A DNA stretch of 64,000 nt, taken from NCBI GenBank assembly GCA_017307755.1, contig JAFKGQ010000005.1:62001-126000 (forward strand), written 5' to 3'. This DNA is from Chitinophagaceae bacterium (GTDB lineage Bacteria > Bacteroidota > Bacteroidia > Chitinophagales > Chitinophagaceae). Positions 1 to 7,862 of the stretch are shown here, in pieces (position 1 is the stretch's first letter; each line of letters starts with the position of its first letter). The translations under genes and the position numbers were made by a program. The notes under the pieces were generated by a model that made no database searches, had not been told where the DNA came from, and saw only the letters and a list, made by a program, of their open reading frames with translations.

Positions 1-488
1 GAGAGCTGGCCGCGCGGGAATATACATTTAAAGTGATGGTGAACTGGACAGGTGATCTCTCCGAGCAGGTGGTGCGGGAGCGGATGCAGCAGGTGCGTTA
101 TGAATGGGCGGGTGGAAAGGTGGGGGGAAAGAACCCTTTTGGGCTGCCGGCCAGGCTTTGGGAGTATGCGTTGGAAATATGTGGTGTGAGTAGTGACCTG
201 AGATGGGCGGATCTGCCTGCGAAAGAGACAAATAAGCTGGTGAATTTCCTATGTCTGGGTGAGTTTGCCGTGAGCGGAAAGACTACCTTTAAGGAAGAAT
301 TTGTTACGGCCGGCGGGGTCCGGCTGTCGGAGGTGGAGGCGTCAACCATGCAGAGCCGTAAGGTGGGGGGATTGTTCTTTGCCGGCGAGATCCTGGATGT
401 AGACGGTGTGACGGGCGGGTTCAATTTCCAGCATGCGTGGACCAGCGGATGGATTGCGGCAAATGCCGCGGTAGAGATGCTTACTTAA
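1..488 (+). CDS. HI0933/YhiN-family FAD-dependent flavoprotein, C-terminal part
   Basis: Only the 3' end is in the window. The reading frame is open from base 3, so the first ATG or GTG codons seen are internal. The C-terminal pattern is typical of the HI0933-like family (often labelled aminoacetone oxidase family FAD-binding enzyme): a VTAGGV segment, then TMQSRKVGGLFFAGE, then LDVDGVTGGFNFQHAW, which places the last strand of the Rossmann fold against FAD. The substrate is not known for most members. The VOC gene begins six bases after the stop, suggesting co-transcription. Confidence 0.85.
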   Translation, partial: ELAAREYTFKVMVNWTGDLSEQVVRERMQQVRYEWAGGKVGGKNPFGLPARLWEYALEICGVSSDLRWADLPAKETNKLVNFLCLGEFAVSGKTTFKEEFVTAGGVRLSEVEASTMQSRKVGGLFFAGEILDVDGVTGGFNFQHAWTSGWIAANAAVEMLT

Positions 489-493
489 ACCTT

Positions 494-904
494 ATGTATA
501 TGGATACAAGATTTGCTCCCGAGCTGAAGGTCCGGGTGGTGGCACCCGCGCTGGAGTTTTATAAGCAGGCTTTTGGGGTTGTCGAGTTGAGACGATTTTC
601 CAATGACGATGGCAGCATCCATATTGTCGAGCTGACGCTGGAAGGGGCCGGCTTTTATGTCCATGAGCAGATGCCGGGCAGCCAGGGTGTGAGCCCGGAG
701 CAGGTGAAGGGGACGACGGTGGAACTGGCGGTGTATGTTACTGACCCGGATGCGATGGTGGATAGGGCGGTTGCGGCGGGGGCCAGGCTTATGAACCCTA
801 TGCAGGATCATTTTTACGGGCTCAGACAAGGGACAGTGCTGGATCCCTTCGGGCATTTGTGGACATTTCAGAAGGTGATCCCGGAGAGGGAGCGGGATGA
901 GTAA
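494..904 (+). CDS. VOC (glyoxalase/bleomycin-resistance) family protein
   Basis: A protein of about 136 residues with the single-chain VOC fold. The N-terminal half carries a substrate-analogue-like AxxFYKQAFG segment after APALEF. The C-terminal half ends with the usual DPFGHLWTFQK strand. I chose the ATG at 494, with a second ATG at 500, because an upstream in-frame start at 437 would overlap the flavoprotein by 52 bases and add non-conserved residues. Members of this subgroup (PhnB-like) bind small metabolites; the ligand cannot be read from sequence. Confidence 0.8.
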   Translation: MYMDTRFAPELKVRVVAPALEFYKQAFGVVELRRFSNDDGSIHIVELTLEGAGFYVHEQMPGSQGVSPEQVKGTTVELAVYVTDPDAMVDRAVAAGARLMNPMQDHFYGLRQGTVLDPFGHLWTFQKVIPERERDE

Positions 905-907
905 TGA

Positions 908-1282
908 TCAATGAGAGACGCTTTCCAACAGGATGTTGGCGTCGATACCAAATTTCTTATGCAGGCTGACGAGGATGTTCAAGTTCGGCTGTTTTTTTCC
1001 ATTTAATATTTCGGATAATAAAGATTTGGAGATAGAGAGGTCTTCCGACAATTCTGTCTGGGTATAGCGTTTGAATTGCATGACATAGACAAGTATGTCC
1101 GGGAATGAAGGCTGCATAGGCATGGGATACTCCTTGAGCTCCCATGCTTCTACGGCCTTTGAAATTTCTTCCAGGTGATCTTCTTCGGCAGTGGTGAGGT
1201 TAGAGAAGCCTTTTTGTAAATAGCTCTCGATCTCTGCCATTGCGGTATAGTACTGTTGTTTGTTGGTGATCTTTTTTGGCAT
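908..1282 (-). CDS. higA: HigA-type antitoxin, XRE helix-turn-helix protein
   Basis: A 124-residue protein. The N-terminal half is acidic and helical. An XRE helix-turn-helix spans roughly residues 70-120, with TQTELSEDLSISKSLLSEILNGKKQP as the recognisable helix pair. It lies 25 bases downstream of the HigB-type toxin in the toxin-first order of higBA modules. By family knowledge the antitoxin neutralises the toxin and represses the operon through its HTH. The spacing suggests one transcript from the AT-rich region beyond 1613. Confidence 0.85.
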   Translation of the reverse strand: MPKKITNKQQYYTAMAEIESYLQKGFSNLTTAEEDHLEEISKAVEAWELKEYPMPMQPSFPDILVYVMQFKRYTQTELSEDLSISKSLLSEILNGKKQPNLNILVSLHKKFGIDANILLESVSH

Positions 1283-1307
1283 AGTTATAATGTTTTAATG
1301 GTTTTAG

Positions 1308-1613
1308 TTATAAAGTGTTTAGCTCTCCGCGTTTGTTCAATACATCGTATTCTTTATGTGTCAGGACCCGACGGATATACAATGTCCTTTTTTTAAAATG
1401 TATCATGGCGATCAGCCTGTAATTATTTCCGGCGATGTCGAATACGTATCTGTCATTGCCTATGGCGTCGCAACTATTCCATGTGTTCTTAATATCGGCA
1501 AATTGGCCCCAGTCGCCCTTCACGGTCTGGGTATACCAGTTATTGAGGGCATTTGCACTCAATGGGTAACGGGCTATGAAATCGCGAAGGACCGGCCTCG
1601 AAATGATGACCAT
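1308..1613 (-). CDS. higB: HigB-type mRNA interferase toxin
   Basis: A RelE-like toxin of the HigB_toxin family. Visible family marks are the start MVIISRPVLRDF, a central GDWGQFADIK segment, the NNYRLIAMIHF strand and the late YIRRVLTHKEYD stretch. About 101 residues from the ATG at 1613, which matches family length. An in-frame ATG at 1646 would add 11 residues (MKISSILKLLD) that the family lacks. It is expected to cut mRNA on ribosomes and to be neutralised by the downstream antitoxin. Confidence 0.82.
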   Translation of the reverse strand: MVIISRPVLRDFIARYPLSANALNNWYTQTVKGDWGQFADIKNTWNSCDAIGNDRYVFDIAGNNYRLIAMIHFKKRTLYIRRVLTHKEYDVLNKRGELNTL

Positions 1614-1674
1614 ATCTAATAGTTTAAGGATGGATGATATTTTCATGACTTCGCAATTTGTGGGGTAAAAGTAA

Positions 1675-1704
1675 AGAAAAATGTTCTTTTTTGAGAAAAA
1701 TGTT
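1675..1704. promoter_or_regulatory. Paired direct repeat upstream of the toxin-antitoxin module
   Basis: The 11-mer AGAAAAATGTT occurs at 1675-1685 and again at 1694-1704, 19 bp apart, in the AT-rich region upstream of higB. Position and repetition suit an autoregulatory operator for the antitoxin. AT-rich sequence makes chance repeats likelier, so this is tentative. Confidence 0.3.
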
Positions 1705-1813
1705 TTGATATGTGAACTTTATTCTGTCATTATAAAAATAATATAAAAGCTATACTTGGTAAGTAGTTGATTTGCAGCCTGATTTGGGAGCCCCTTTTTT
1801 GACGTTTTTTTCG

Positions 1814-1821
1814 TATTTTTG
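1814..1821 (+). promoter_or_regulatory. Bacteroidota -7 promoter box for rpsA
   Basis: TATTTTTG matches the TAnnTTTG -7 consensus and sits 33 bp before the rpsA ATG. This gives an untranslated leader of about 25-30 nt. No convincing -33 TTG element at ideal spacing was found. Confidence 0.55.
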
Positions 1822-1854
1822 CAGGCCCGAACAAAAACATTCGGGATTTATATT

Positions 1855-3774
1855 ATGTCTGAAAACAATATTGTTAACTCAAACGCTGAAGGACAGGAAT
1901 CGGAAGTGGCTGCTACTGCTGCTGCCGAAGCTACAGCGACACCAAAAGCGCCTGTTTTCGTGCAAACTGCGCACGATGATTTTGATTGGAGCATCGACAA
2001 GAGAAATGTTGCTGCTTACACCAAGGAGGAAAAAGAGAAGTACGACAAGGTGTATGACGACACATTTGTAGCTATCACGGATGGCGAACTGGTGAAAGGC
2101 CTTGTAGTGGGCATGACCAAGACCGATGTGGTAGTGAACATTGGATTTAAGAGTGACGGCCTCGTCTCTCTGAATGAATTCCGTGACACGCCGAACTTAA
2201 GGACGGGCGATGAGGTGGAAGTAATGGTTGTGGAGAAGGAAGACAGGGAAGGGCACCTGCACCTGAGCCGCAAGCAAGCCAGGATCACCCGTGCATGGGA
2301 AAGGATCGTGGAAGTACACAAGACCGGAGAAGTTGTCACCGGCACTGTTACCAGCAAGACCAAGGGTGGTCTGATCGTCGACGTATTCGGCATGGAAACT
2401 TTCTTACCCGGATCTCAGATCGACGTGAAGCCTGTTACCGACTACGACCAGTTTGTCGGCAAGACTATGGAATTCAAGGTTGTCAAGATCAACGAAGCGA
2501 TCAAGAATGCCGTAGTGTCCCACAAGGCTCTTATCGAAAGCGATATCGAAGCACAACGTGCAGAGATCATCAGCAAGCTGGAGAAAGGACAAGTGCTGGA
2601 AGGTACGATCAAGAATATCACGGACTTTGGCGCCTTTATGGACCTGGGCGGTCTGGACGGTCTGCTGTATATCACCGATATCAGCTGGGGCCGTATCAGC
2701 CATCCGAGCGAGGTGTTGAAGCTGGACCAGAAACTCCAGGTGGTCGTTCTGGATTTCGACGACGGCAAGAAACGTATCAGCCTGGGTCTGAAACAGCTGA
2801 CCCCGCATCCATGGGATGTGCTGCCTGAGAACATCAGGGAAGGTGAGATTGTGAAGGGCAAGGTTGTGAACATTGAAGATTATGGCGCGTTCCTGGAGAT
2901 CATGCCTGGCGTAGAAGGTCTGGTACACGTAAGTGAAATTACATGGGCCAATACCCCCATCAATGCCAAGGAGTTCTTCAAACTGGGCGACGAGCACCAG
3001 GCCAAGGTTGTCACCCTGGATAAGGATGCCCGTAAGATGAGCCTTTCCATCAAGCAACTGAGCGAAGATCCCTGGAATACCATCGAGCAGAAGTTCCCGC
3101 AAGGCAGCCGTCATACGGGTCTGGTGAAGAACATCACTCCTTACGGTGTATTTGTGGAGCTGGCTCCCGGCATCGGCGGTATGATCCACATCAGCGATCT
3201 CAGCTGGCTGAAACGTTTTAATCATCCTTCTGAGTACACCAAGGTCGGTCAGCACATCGACGTGATGATCCTGGGTATCGACAAGGATAATCGCAAACTG
3301 CAGTTAGGACACAAACAACTCGAAGAAGATCCCTGGAATGCACTGGAGGAAACCTTCTCCGTTGGATCTGTCCACGAAGGCACTGTGATCCGCAAGGATG
3401 ACAAGGGCGCTATCGTACAGCTGCCTTATGGTCTGGAAGGCTTTGCTCCCAACCGTCACCTGAACAAGGAGGATGGCAAGCAGATAGTCGCTGATGAAAC
3501 GGCACAGTTCATGGTGATCGAATTCGATCGCAATGAAAAGCGTATCGTATTGTCACATACTCGTCTGTGGGAACAAGGAAAGGCCGAAGAGAGAGAGGCT
3601 GTGAAGAAGGAAGCCCGTGCAGAAGCCGACAAGACGCGCAAAGCTGTCAAGAACCTCCAGAGCAAGGTGGAAAAGCCGACCCTTGGAGATCTGGGCGCTT
3701 TAGCATCGATCAAGGAAAAGCTGAAGCAGGAAGAGAAAGGACAGCAAGGTGGTGAGCAGGGTGCGCAGCACTAA
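1855..3774 (+). CDS. rpsA: 30S ribosomal protein S1
   Basis: A 639-residue protein with six S1 (OB-fold) RNA-binding repeats in a row, each about 70-75 residues. The first begins near GELVKGLVVG. The third (GQVLEGTIKNITDFGAFMDL) and fourth (GEIVKGKVVNIEDYGAFLEI) are the most canonical. It ends in a charged, Lys/Glu-rich tail. It binds mRNA on the 30S subunit during initiation. The start is the ATG at 1855; a TTG in frame at 1819 lies inside the promoter box. The N-terminal 50 residues are Ala/Glu-rich and low complexity. Confidence 0.97.
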   Translation: MSENNIVNSNAEGQESEVAATAAAEATATPKAPVFVQTAHDDFDWSIDKRNVAAYTKEEKEKYDKVYDDTFVAITDGELVKGLVVGMTKTDVVVNIGFKSDGLVSLNEFRDTPNLRTGDEVEVMVVEKEDREGHLHLSRKQARITRAWERIVEVHKTGEVVTGTVTSKTKGGLIVDVFGMETFLPGSQIDVKPVTDYDQFVGKTMEFKVVKINEAIKNAVVSHKALIESDIEAQRAEIISKLEKGQVLEGTIKNITDFGAFMDLGGLDGLLYITDISWGRISHPSEVLKLDQKLQVVVLDFDDGKKRISLGLKQLTPHPWDVLPENIREGEIVKGKVVNIEDYGAFLEIMPGVEGLVHVSEITWANTPINAKEFFKLGDEHQAKVVTLDKDARKMSLSIKQLSEDPWNTIEQKFPQGSRHTGLVKNITPYGVFVELAPGIGGMIHISDLSWLKRFNHPSEYTKVGQHIDVMILGIDKDNRKLQLGHKQLEEDPWNALEETFSVGSVHEGTVIRKDDKGAIVQLPYGLEGFAPNRHLNKEDGKQIVADETAQFMVIEFDRNEKRIVLSHTRLWEQGKAEEREAVKKEARAEADKTRKAVKNLQSKVEKPTLGDLGALASIKEKLKQEEKGQQGGEQGAQH

Positions 3775-3797
3775 GATTTAAGGTTAGTTCTTATATG

Positions 3798-3825
3798 AAA
3801 CCCCAGCATCAGCTGGGGTTTTTTT
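3798..3825 (+). terminator. Rho-independent terminator of rpsA
   Basis: Stem CCCCAGC / GCTGGGG (3801-3807 and 3812-3818) with loop ATCA, followed by seven T. It starts 24 bases after the rpsA stop. A second GC-rich hairpin, CCGGACC-TGAC-GGTCCGG (3835-3852), follows without a T-run. Confidence 0.92.
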
Positions 3826-3871
3826 ATGCTTTGGCCGGACCTGACGGTCCGGGGATTGGTTAGACGCTAAA

Positions 3872-4552
3872 CTATTGCGCTTCGCGCGGCTTCGCTGTGC
3901 TCAGCCAGCTGTGCTCGGCTCTGAACTCCGCCAGGGAGTGCAATTTCAGGTCGGCGGCGCCCCATTTGGGAAGCGAATACTGATCCGCTACAGGTATGAC
4001 CACACAGCGCATACGGGCGGCTTTGGCGGCGACGAGCCCATTGAAGGAATCTTCAAAACAGAGACATTCCAGGGGATGTGCGCCCAGGGCTGCCGCGCAG
4101 TCCATATACACCTGTGGATGCGGTTTGCCAAAAGGAAGATGTTCGGCGGAGGCGATGGCATCCAGGTAATGACCGATGTTCAGCTTGTCTGTGACGATAT
4201 CCACCAGGTCCAGCGGGGAAGAGGTGGCCAGGCCGATGCGGAACCCTTTTTGTTTAAAGAGATGGAAGATATAGTCGATGCCCGGCAGCGCTTTGGCTTG
4301 TGTTCTGATCTTTTCGAAAACGTTGCGGTGGAGCTCTTCGGTGGCTTCATTAATATCGTCCTTTGGAATGCCGAAATATCCAAACCAGTAGTCCAGCCAT
4401 TCGGGCGTACGTAAGCCTGTGGTGTGATGATACTGCGCGGGTGTTAGCGCGACATCAAATTTTTGTAATGTTTCCATACCTGCCAGCTGCCAATAGGGTT
4501 CGGAATCGATCAATAACCCATCCATGTCGAAAATAACGGTATTCAATTGCAT
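3872..4552 (-). CDS. HAD-superfamily sugar-phosphate phosphatase (YniC/HxpB-like)
   Basis: A 226-residue HAD hydrolase of the beta-phosphoglucomutase/2-deoxyglucose-6-phosphatase group. Motif I is FDMDG near residue 9, with the nucleophile Asp and acid/base Asp. Motif II Thr/Ser lies in GLATSSP, the motif III Lys in FGKPHPQVY, and motif IV in CFEDSFNGL. A helical cap lies between motifs I and II. It probably dephosphorylates hexose or hexitol phosphates in the cytoplasm. It converges with rpsA and is divergent from the acyltransferase. Confidence 0.88.
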   Translation of the reverse strand: MQLNTVIFDMDGLLIDSEPYWQLAGMETLQKFDVALTPAQYHHTTGLRTPEWLDYWFGYFGIPKDDINEATEELHRNVFEKIRTQAKALPGIDYIFHLFKQKGFRIGLATSSPLDLVDIVTDKLNIGHYLDAIASAEHLPFGKPHPQVYMDCAAALGAHPLECLCFEDSFNGLVAAKAARMRCVVIPVADQYSLPKWGAADLKLHSLAEFRAEHSWLSTAKPREAQ

Positions 4553-4559
4553 AGGGTAG

Positions 4560-4567
4560 CAAAGTTA
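4560..4567 (-). promoter_or_regulatory. -7 box for the HAD phosphatase, seven bases from the ATG
   Basis: On the minus strand TAACTTTG matches TAnnTTTG and ends seven bases before the start codon at 4552. Transcription would then begin within a few bases of the ATG, so the mRNA would be leaderless or nearly so. Confidence 0.45.
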
Positions 4568-4602
4568 ACAGGATAGGAGTATATAAAAATCGACGGAGGA
4601 GA

Positions 4603-4733
4603 TTTGTCCATAACCGAGCGAAGCGAAGGTTACGATCGAGGAGGACCGTGTCGAAGCAGGTCCGACAAAGATCTGACAGACATTAGCCCTTTGCCGGAGA
4701 TGTGGTAAATTCATTAAAAGCACATCTCCGGCA
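4603..4733. repeat. Structured intergenic element: nested hairpins plus a 13-bp inverted repeat
   Basis: In the gap between the divergent HAD and acyltransferase genes, an outer arm pair TTTGTC (4603-4608) / GACAAA (4664-4669) encloses two hairpins, TAACC...GGTTA (4611-4632) and GGACC...GGTCC (4643-4663). This resembles a three-way junction. Just downstream is a perfect 13-bp inverted repeat, TGCCGGAGATGTG (4692-4704) and CACATCTCCGGCA (4721-4733), with a 16-nt loop. No T-run follows, so it is not an ordinary terminator. Confidence 0.55.
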
Positions 4734-4778
4734 CATTCTCTGAGAACAATTACGTACATTAGGGGGTATAACATACAC

Positions 4779-5546
4779 ATGAGCACATTCGGTGATCGGC
4801 TAAAGAATCTGCGTCTTGTCCGCAAAATGGTATATGCCGTTGTCGGCATTATATCTTATCCGGGTCTGACGATAGTGAACCGTTTGAAAATAAACGGTAC
4901 AGAGTATCTACGCCGTCTGCCCAGGCAAAATGTACTTTTTGTAAGTAACCACCAGACCTACTTTGCGGATGTGATCACTTTTCTTCATATTTTCTGTGCG
5001 GTGAAATGGCGGAAGCAGAACAAGCTGGGAATCCCTTATTATCTGCTGAACCCCTTTACCAATGTGTACTACGTAGCGGCGGAAGAGACGATGCGGGGCA
5101 GCTGGGTAAGCCGGTTGTTTACGCTGGCGGGTGCGCTTACGGTCAAAAGGACCTGGAATAATGGAAGCAAGGAGGTAAGAAGGGGGTTGGACCCTTCGGA
5201 TACCCGTAAGATCACCCGCGCCCTGGAGAGCAGTTGGGTCATCACTTTTCCCCAGGGGACTACCAAGGCCTTTGCTCCCGGAAGAAAGGGGACAGCACTG
5301 ATCATCAAGCAAAACAGACCTGTAGTAGTACCCGTAGTGATCAGTGGTTTTTGGAGGGCCTTTAACAAAACAGGATTGAAATTTAAAAAGAAGGGAGTGC
5401 TTTTAACCGTCACATTCAAGGCTCCATTGGATATCAATTACGATGCTCCCGCGGAAGAGATCCTTGCCACTATCATGGATGCCATTGAACAAAGCAAGGC
5501 GTTTATGATGAAGGGGGCGCATCATTGGGTGAAGGCGCCTGTCTGA
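4779..5546 (+). CDS. 1-acyl-sn-glycerol-3-phosphate acyltransferase (PlsC-like)
   Basis: A 255-residue lysophospholipid acyltransferase-fold protein that probably acylates lysophosphatidate in membrane lipid synthesis. The catalytic motif NHQTYFAD (NHx4D) is near residue 57. The second family motif, usually FPEGTRS, reads FPQGTTKAF here near residue 153, followed by GRKGTALII. A hydrophobic N-terminal segment (about residues 18-35) could anchor it to the inner membrane. The Glu-to-Gln and Arg-to-Thr changes in the phosphate-binding motif suggest a divergent subgroup. Confidence 0.83.
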   Translation: MSTFGDRLKNLRLVRKMVYAVVGIISYPGLTIVNRLKINGTEYLRRLPRQNVLFVSNHQTYFADVITFLHIFCAVKWRKQNKLGIPYYLLNPFTNVYYVAAEETMRGSWVSRLFTLAGALTVKRTWNNGSKEVRRGLDPSDTRKITRALESSWVITFPQGTTKAFAPGRKGTALIIKQNRPVVVPVVISGFWRAFNKTGLKFKKKGVLLTVTFKAPLDINYDAPAEEILATIMDAIEQSKAFMMKGAHHWVKAPV

Positions 5547-5592
5547 CCAGGTCAAGGATTTTTCGTAAATTACAGATAATAAACCTTCTGCG

Positions 5593-7311
5593 ATGAGAAA
5601 ACTTCTTCCCATTGCTGCTCTTATATTCATTGTCGTGGGGCTGATTGCCTTGCGGAAAAAGAGCAGTAAAGTCCTGCCGGAGGATCTTTCGGCTATCGGT
5701 TGTGCGCCCTCTCCGGGTTTGCGGGATATTCAAGCGGATGGCAGCGGGAGGTATGCCCCTGTTTTCCCCGGATGGGGACGACATTCCTACAAGATCGGCA
5801 CGAGCATCGACAGCGTTCAATTCTTTTTTGATCAGGGACTGAACTTGTATTACAGCTATCACTTTACAGAGGCGCTGGCTTCCTTTAAGGAGGCGGCACG
5901 GCGTGATCCGGGATGTGTCATGGCTTACTGGGGGCAGGCGCTGGCCATGGGTCCTTACTACAATAATTATTTTTATAAAATGCCGCCGGCTGTATTGCCT
6001 GTGCTGGAAGAGATGAACCGCGTGGCCGCGGGTGTTACGGGTAGAGAAAAGGACCTGGTGGAAGTGATGGGAAGACGGTATTTGGCTGATACGTCGGACA
6101 GCCGGCGGAAAGAATTGAACAGGGACTATGCTTCGGGATTGGAGGAACTGGTAAAGAAGTACCCGGAAGATGTGGATATAAAGGCCTTATATATAGATGC
6201 GGTGATGCTGGAGCATACGTGGGATTTTTGGAATAATGACGGTACTCCCAAGACCTGGACCCCTGAGCTTGTGTCTTACTGTGACGATATTTTGCGTGTC
6301 GATCCTTTCCATCCCGCGGCATTGCATTACCAGATCCACCTGGTGGAGGCTTCGCTCCATCCGGAAAAGGCCCTACATAGCGCTGATGTGCTTCAGGGGC
6401 TGATGCCGGGCGTACCGCACATGGTGCATATGTCGAGTCATATGTACCAGCGGAATGGGTTGTATGCGAAGGGGGTGGAAGTGAATGAGCGGTCTTCCCG
6501 GCTGGTGGTGGAATATGACACTATGGCTCCCTACCTGCACCTGGGTACTGGGGCGCTAACACATTTCAATGGGGTGGGGGCTTTCTGTGCTATGAATGCG
6601 AACATGTACCAGACGGGTATGGCGGATGCCCTGCGCTGCAGAAGCGTTGTCGTGAAGAATTCGGGGGCTGCGTTGTCGAACAGAACTTATTTTCAATATT
6701 TGTACATGTTGCCTGCGTTTGTCAATGTACGGTCGGGGAAATGGAGAGAGGTTCTTGAAACGTCAGCTCCGGACAGCAGTTTGCATTATGCTGTGTTGCT
6801 GGATGAATTTGCCAGAGGGATGGCCTATGTGGGGTTAAAACGTTTGGATGAGGCCCGGGTATGTTTGGATAAGCTTCGGGTATTGGCGGAGGACAAGAGC
6901 CTGGCAGTCAGGAACCTTCCTTTTAATGCTCCTTTGGACGGTGCTCGTCTTGGCGAAGCGATACTAGCAGGAGAGATATGTCAGGCTGAGAAAAAGTATG
7001 AAGAGGCCGTCCGATGGCTGGAAAAAGGGGTGGCGGTGGAAGATAAGATGATCTACCGGGAGCCAAGGGACTGGCCTATTCCCGTACGTCAATATCTGGG
7101 TGTTTGTTTGTTAAAGGCCGGTAAGGCTGCGGCAGCAGAGAAGGTGTATCGTCAGGACCTGGTATATAACCCGGGGAATGGATGGACTTTCAGGGGATTG
7201 TATCAAAGTCTGATTAAGAGAGATGAGATAAAAGAAGCAGAGAAATACAGGTCCGGGTATGTGCAGGCTTTTTCCAGGGCGGAAGAAGCTCCTCCCGCCT
7301 CGGTGTACTGA
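5593..7311 (+). CDS. Membrane-anchored tetratricopeptide-repeat protein of unknown function
   Basis: A 572-residue protein with an N-terminal hydrophobic segment (about residues 5-22) followed by a basic stretch, so a signal anchor is likely. The body is helical with TPR-like repeats, for example FDQGLNLYYSYHFTEALASFKEAARRDPG near residue 78 and later repeats near residues 400-560. A His/Met-rich stretch (VPHMVHMSSHMYQRNG, about residue 276) is striking and could hold a metal. Similar standalone TPR proteins are common in Bacteroidota; no function is assigned. Its stop abuts the convergent thioesterase stop with no gap. Confidence 0.75.
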   Translation: MRKLLPIAALIFIVVGLIALRKKSSKVLPEDLSAIGCAPSPGLRDIQADGSGRYAPVFPGWGRHSYKIGTSIDSVQFFFDQGLNLYYSYHFTEALASFKEAARRDPGCVMAYWGQALAMGPYYNNYFYKMPPAVLPVLEEMNRVAAGVTGREKDLVEVMGRRYLADTSDSRRKELNRDYASGLEELVKKYPEDVDIKALYIDAVMLEHTWDFWNNDGTPKTWTPELVSYCDDILRVDPFHPAALHYQIHLVEASLHPEKALHSADVLQGLMPGVPHMVHMSSHMYQRNGLYAKGVEVNERSSRLVVEYDTMAPYLHLGTGALTHFNGVGAFCAMNANMYQTGMADALRCRSVVVKNSGAALSNRTYFQYLYMLPAFVNVRSGKWREVLETSAPDSSLHYAVLLDEFARGMAYVGLKRLDEARVCLDKLRVLAEDKSLAVRNLPFNAPLDGARLGEAILAGEICQAEKKYEEAVRWLEKGVAVEDKMIYREPRDWPIPVRQYLGVCLLKAGKAAAAEKVYRQDLVYNPGNGWTFRGLYQSLIKRDEIKEAEKYRSGYVQAFSRAEEAPPASVY

Positions 7312-7833
7312 TCAGCTTTTCATAAAGAATGCTTTTAATTCCCCTGCGTCTTCGGGTTTTAATTTACCACCCAGGATCAGCCGCAGCTGTCTTCTGCGCA
7401 GGGCGCCTTCATACAATCTCTTTTCTTCCTCGGTTTCGGCTATGAGCTCGGGGACAGGGCGGGGCCGGCGATTGGGGTCAAGGGCCACGAACGTATAATA
7501 GGCTTCGTTGCTTTTGTATTTATACTGCTGCAGGTGATCTTCCCCCCACACTTTCATATGCACTTCCATGGAGCTGTTGAAGGCCCGGGTGACCTTGGCC
7601 TCGATGTGTACGACATTGCCCAGCTTGATAGGGTTTTCGAAGGAGATGTTGTCTACGGAGGCGGTGACTACGGGTGCATTGCAATGTTTTCCCGCAGACA
7701 GGGCCGCTGCAATGTCCATCCAGTACATCAGACGGCCACCCATCAGGTTGCCATACACGTTGGTGTCGTTGGGTAGGACGAGCTCAGTCATGACGATGAG
7801 CGATTCGCTGGAAGTCTTTGCTTTCATTTGCAT
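7312..7833 (-). CDS. Acyl-CoA thioesterase, hotdog fold (YciA/ACOT-like)
   Basis: A 173-residue hotdog-fold protein. Typical features are LPNDTNVYGNLMGGRLMYWMDIAA near residue 20 (the catalytic Asn/Asp region on the hotdog helix), the strand VTASVDNISFENPIKLG, and a late YTFVALDPNRRPRPVPEL segment. It hydrolyses acyl-CoA thioesters, with chain length not predictable. The start could be ATG 7833 or the second in-frame ATG at 7827; the promoter box lies only four bases before the first. Confidence 0.9.
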   Translation of the reverse strand: MQMKAKTSSESLIVMTELVLPNDTNVYGNLMGGRLMYWMDIAAALSAGKHCNAPVVTASVDNISFENPIKLGNVVHIEAKVTRAFNSSMEVHMKVWGEDHLQQYKYKSNEAYYTFVALDPNRRPRPVPELIAETEEEKRLYEGALRRRQLRLILGGKLKPEDAGELKAFFMKS

Positions 7834-7837
7834 GGCG

Positions 7838-7845
7838 CAAATATA
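7838..7845 (-). promoter_or_regulatory. -7 box for the thioesterase, four bases from the ATG
   Basis: TATATTTG on the minus strand, a full TAnnTTTG match, is followed by CGCC and then the ATG at 7833. Either transcription starts at the ATG itself or translation starts at the downstream ATG at 7827. Confidence 0.5.
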
Positions 7846-7862
7846 AGTCTAAATAGCCTTTC

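Noticed and set aside
2404..3255. A 283-codon open frame antisense to rpsA
   Set aside because: It lies entirely opposite the highly conserved S1 repeats, follows the codon bias of the other strand and matches no family.
4565..4849. A 94-codon minus-strand frame between the HAD and acyltransferase genes
   Set aside because: It overlaps the acyltransferase start and the structured element, and its translation is Arg/Ser-rich with no family resemblance.
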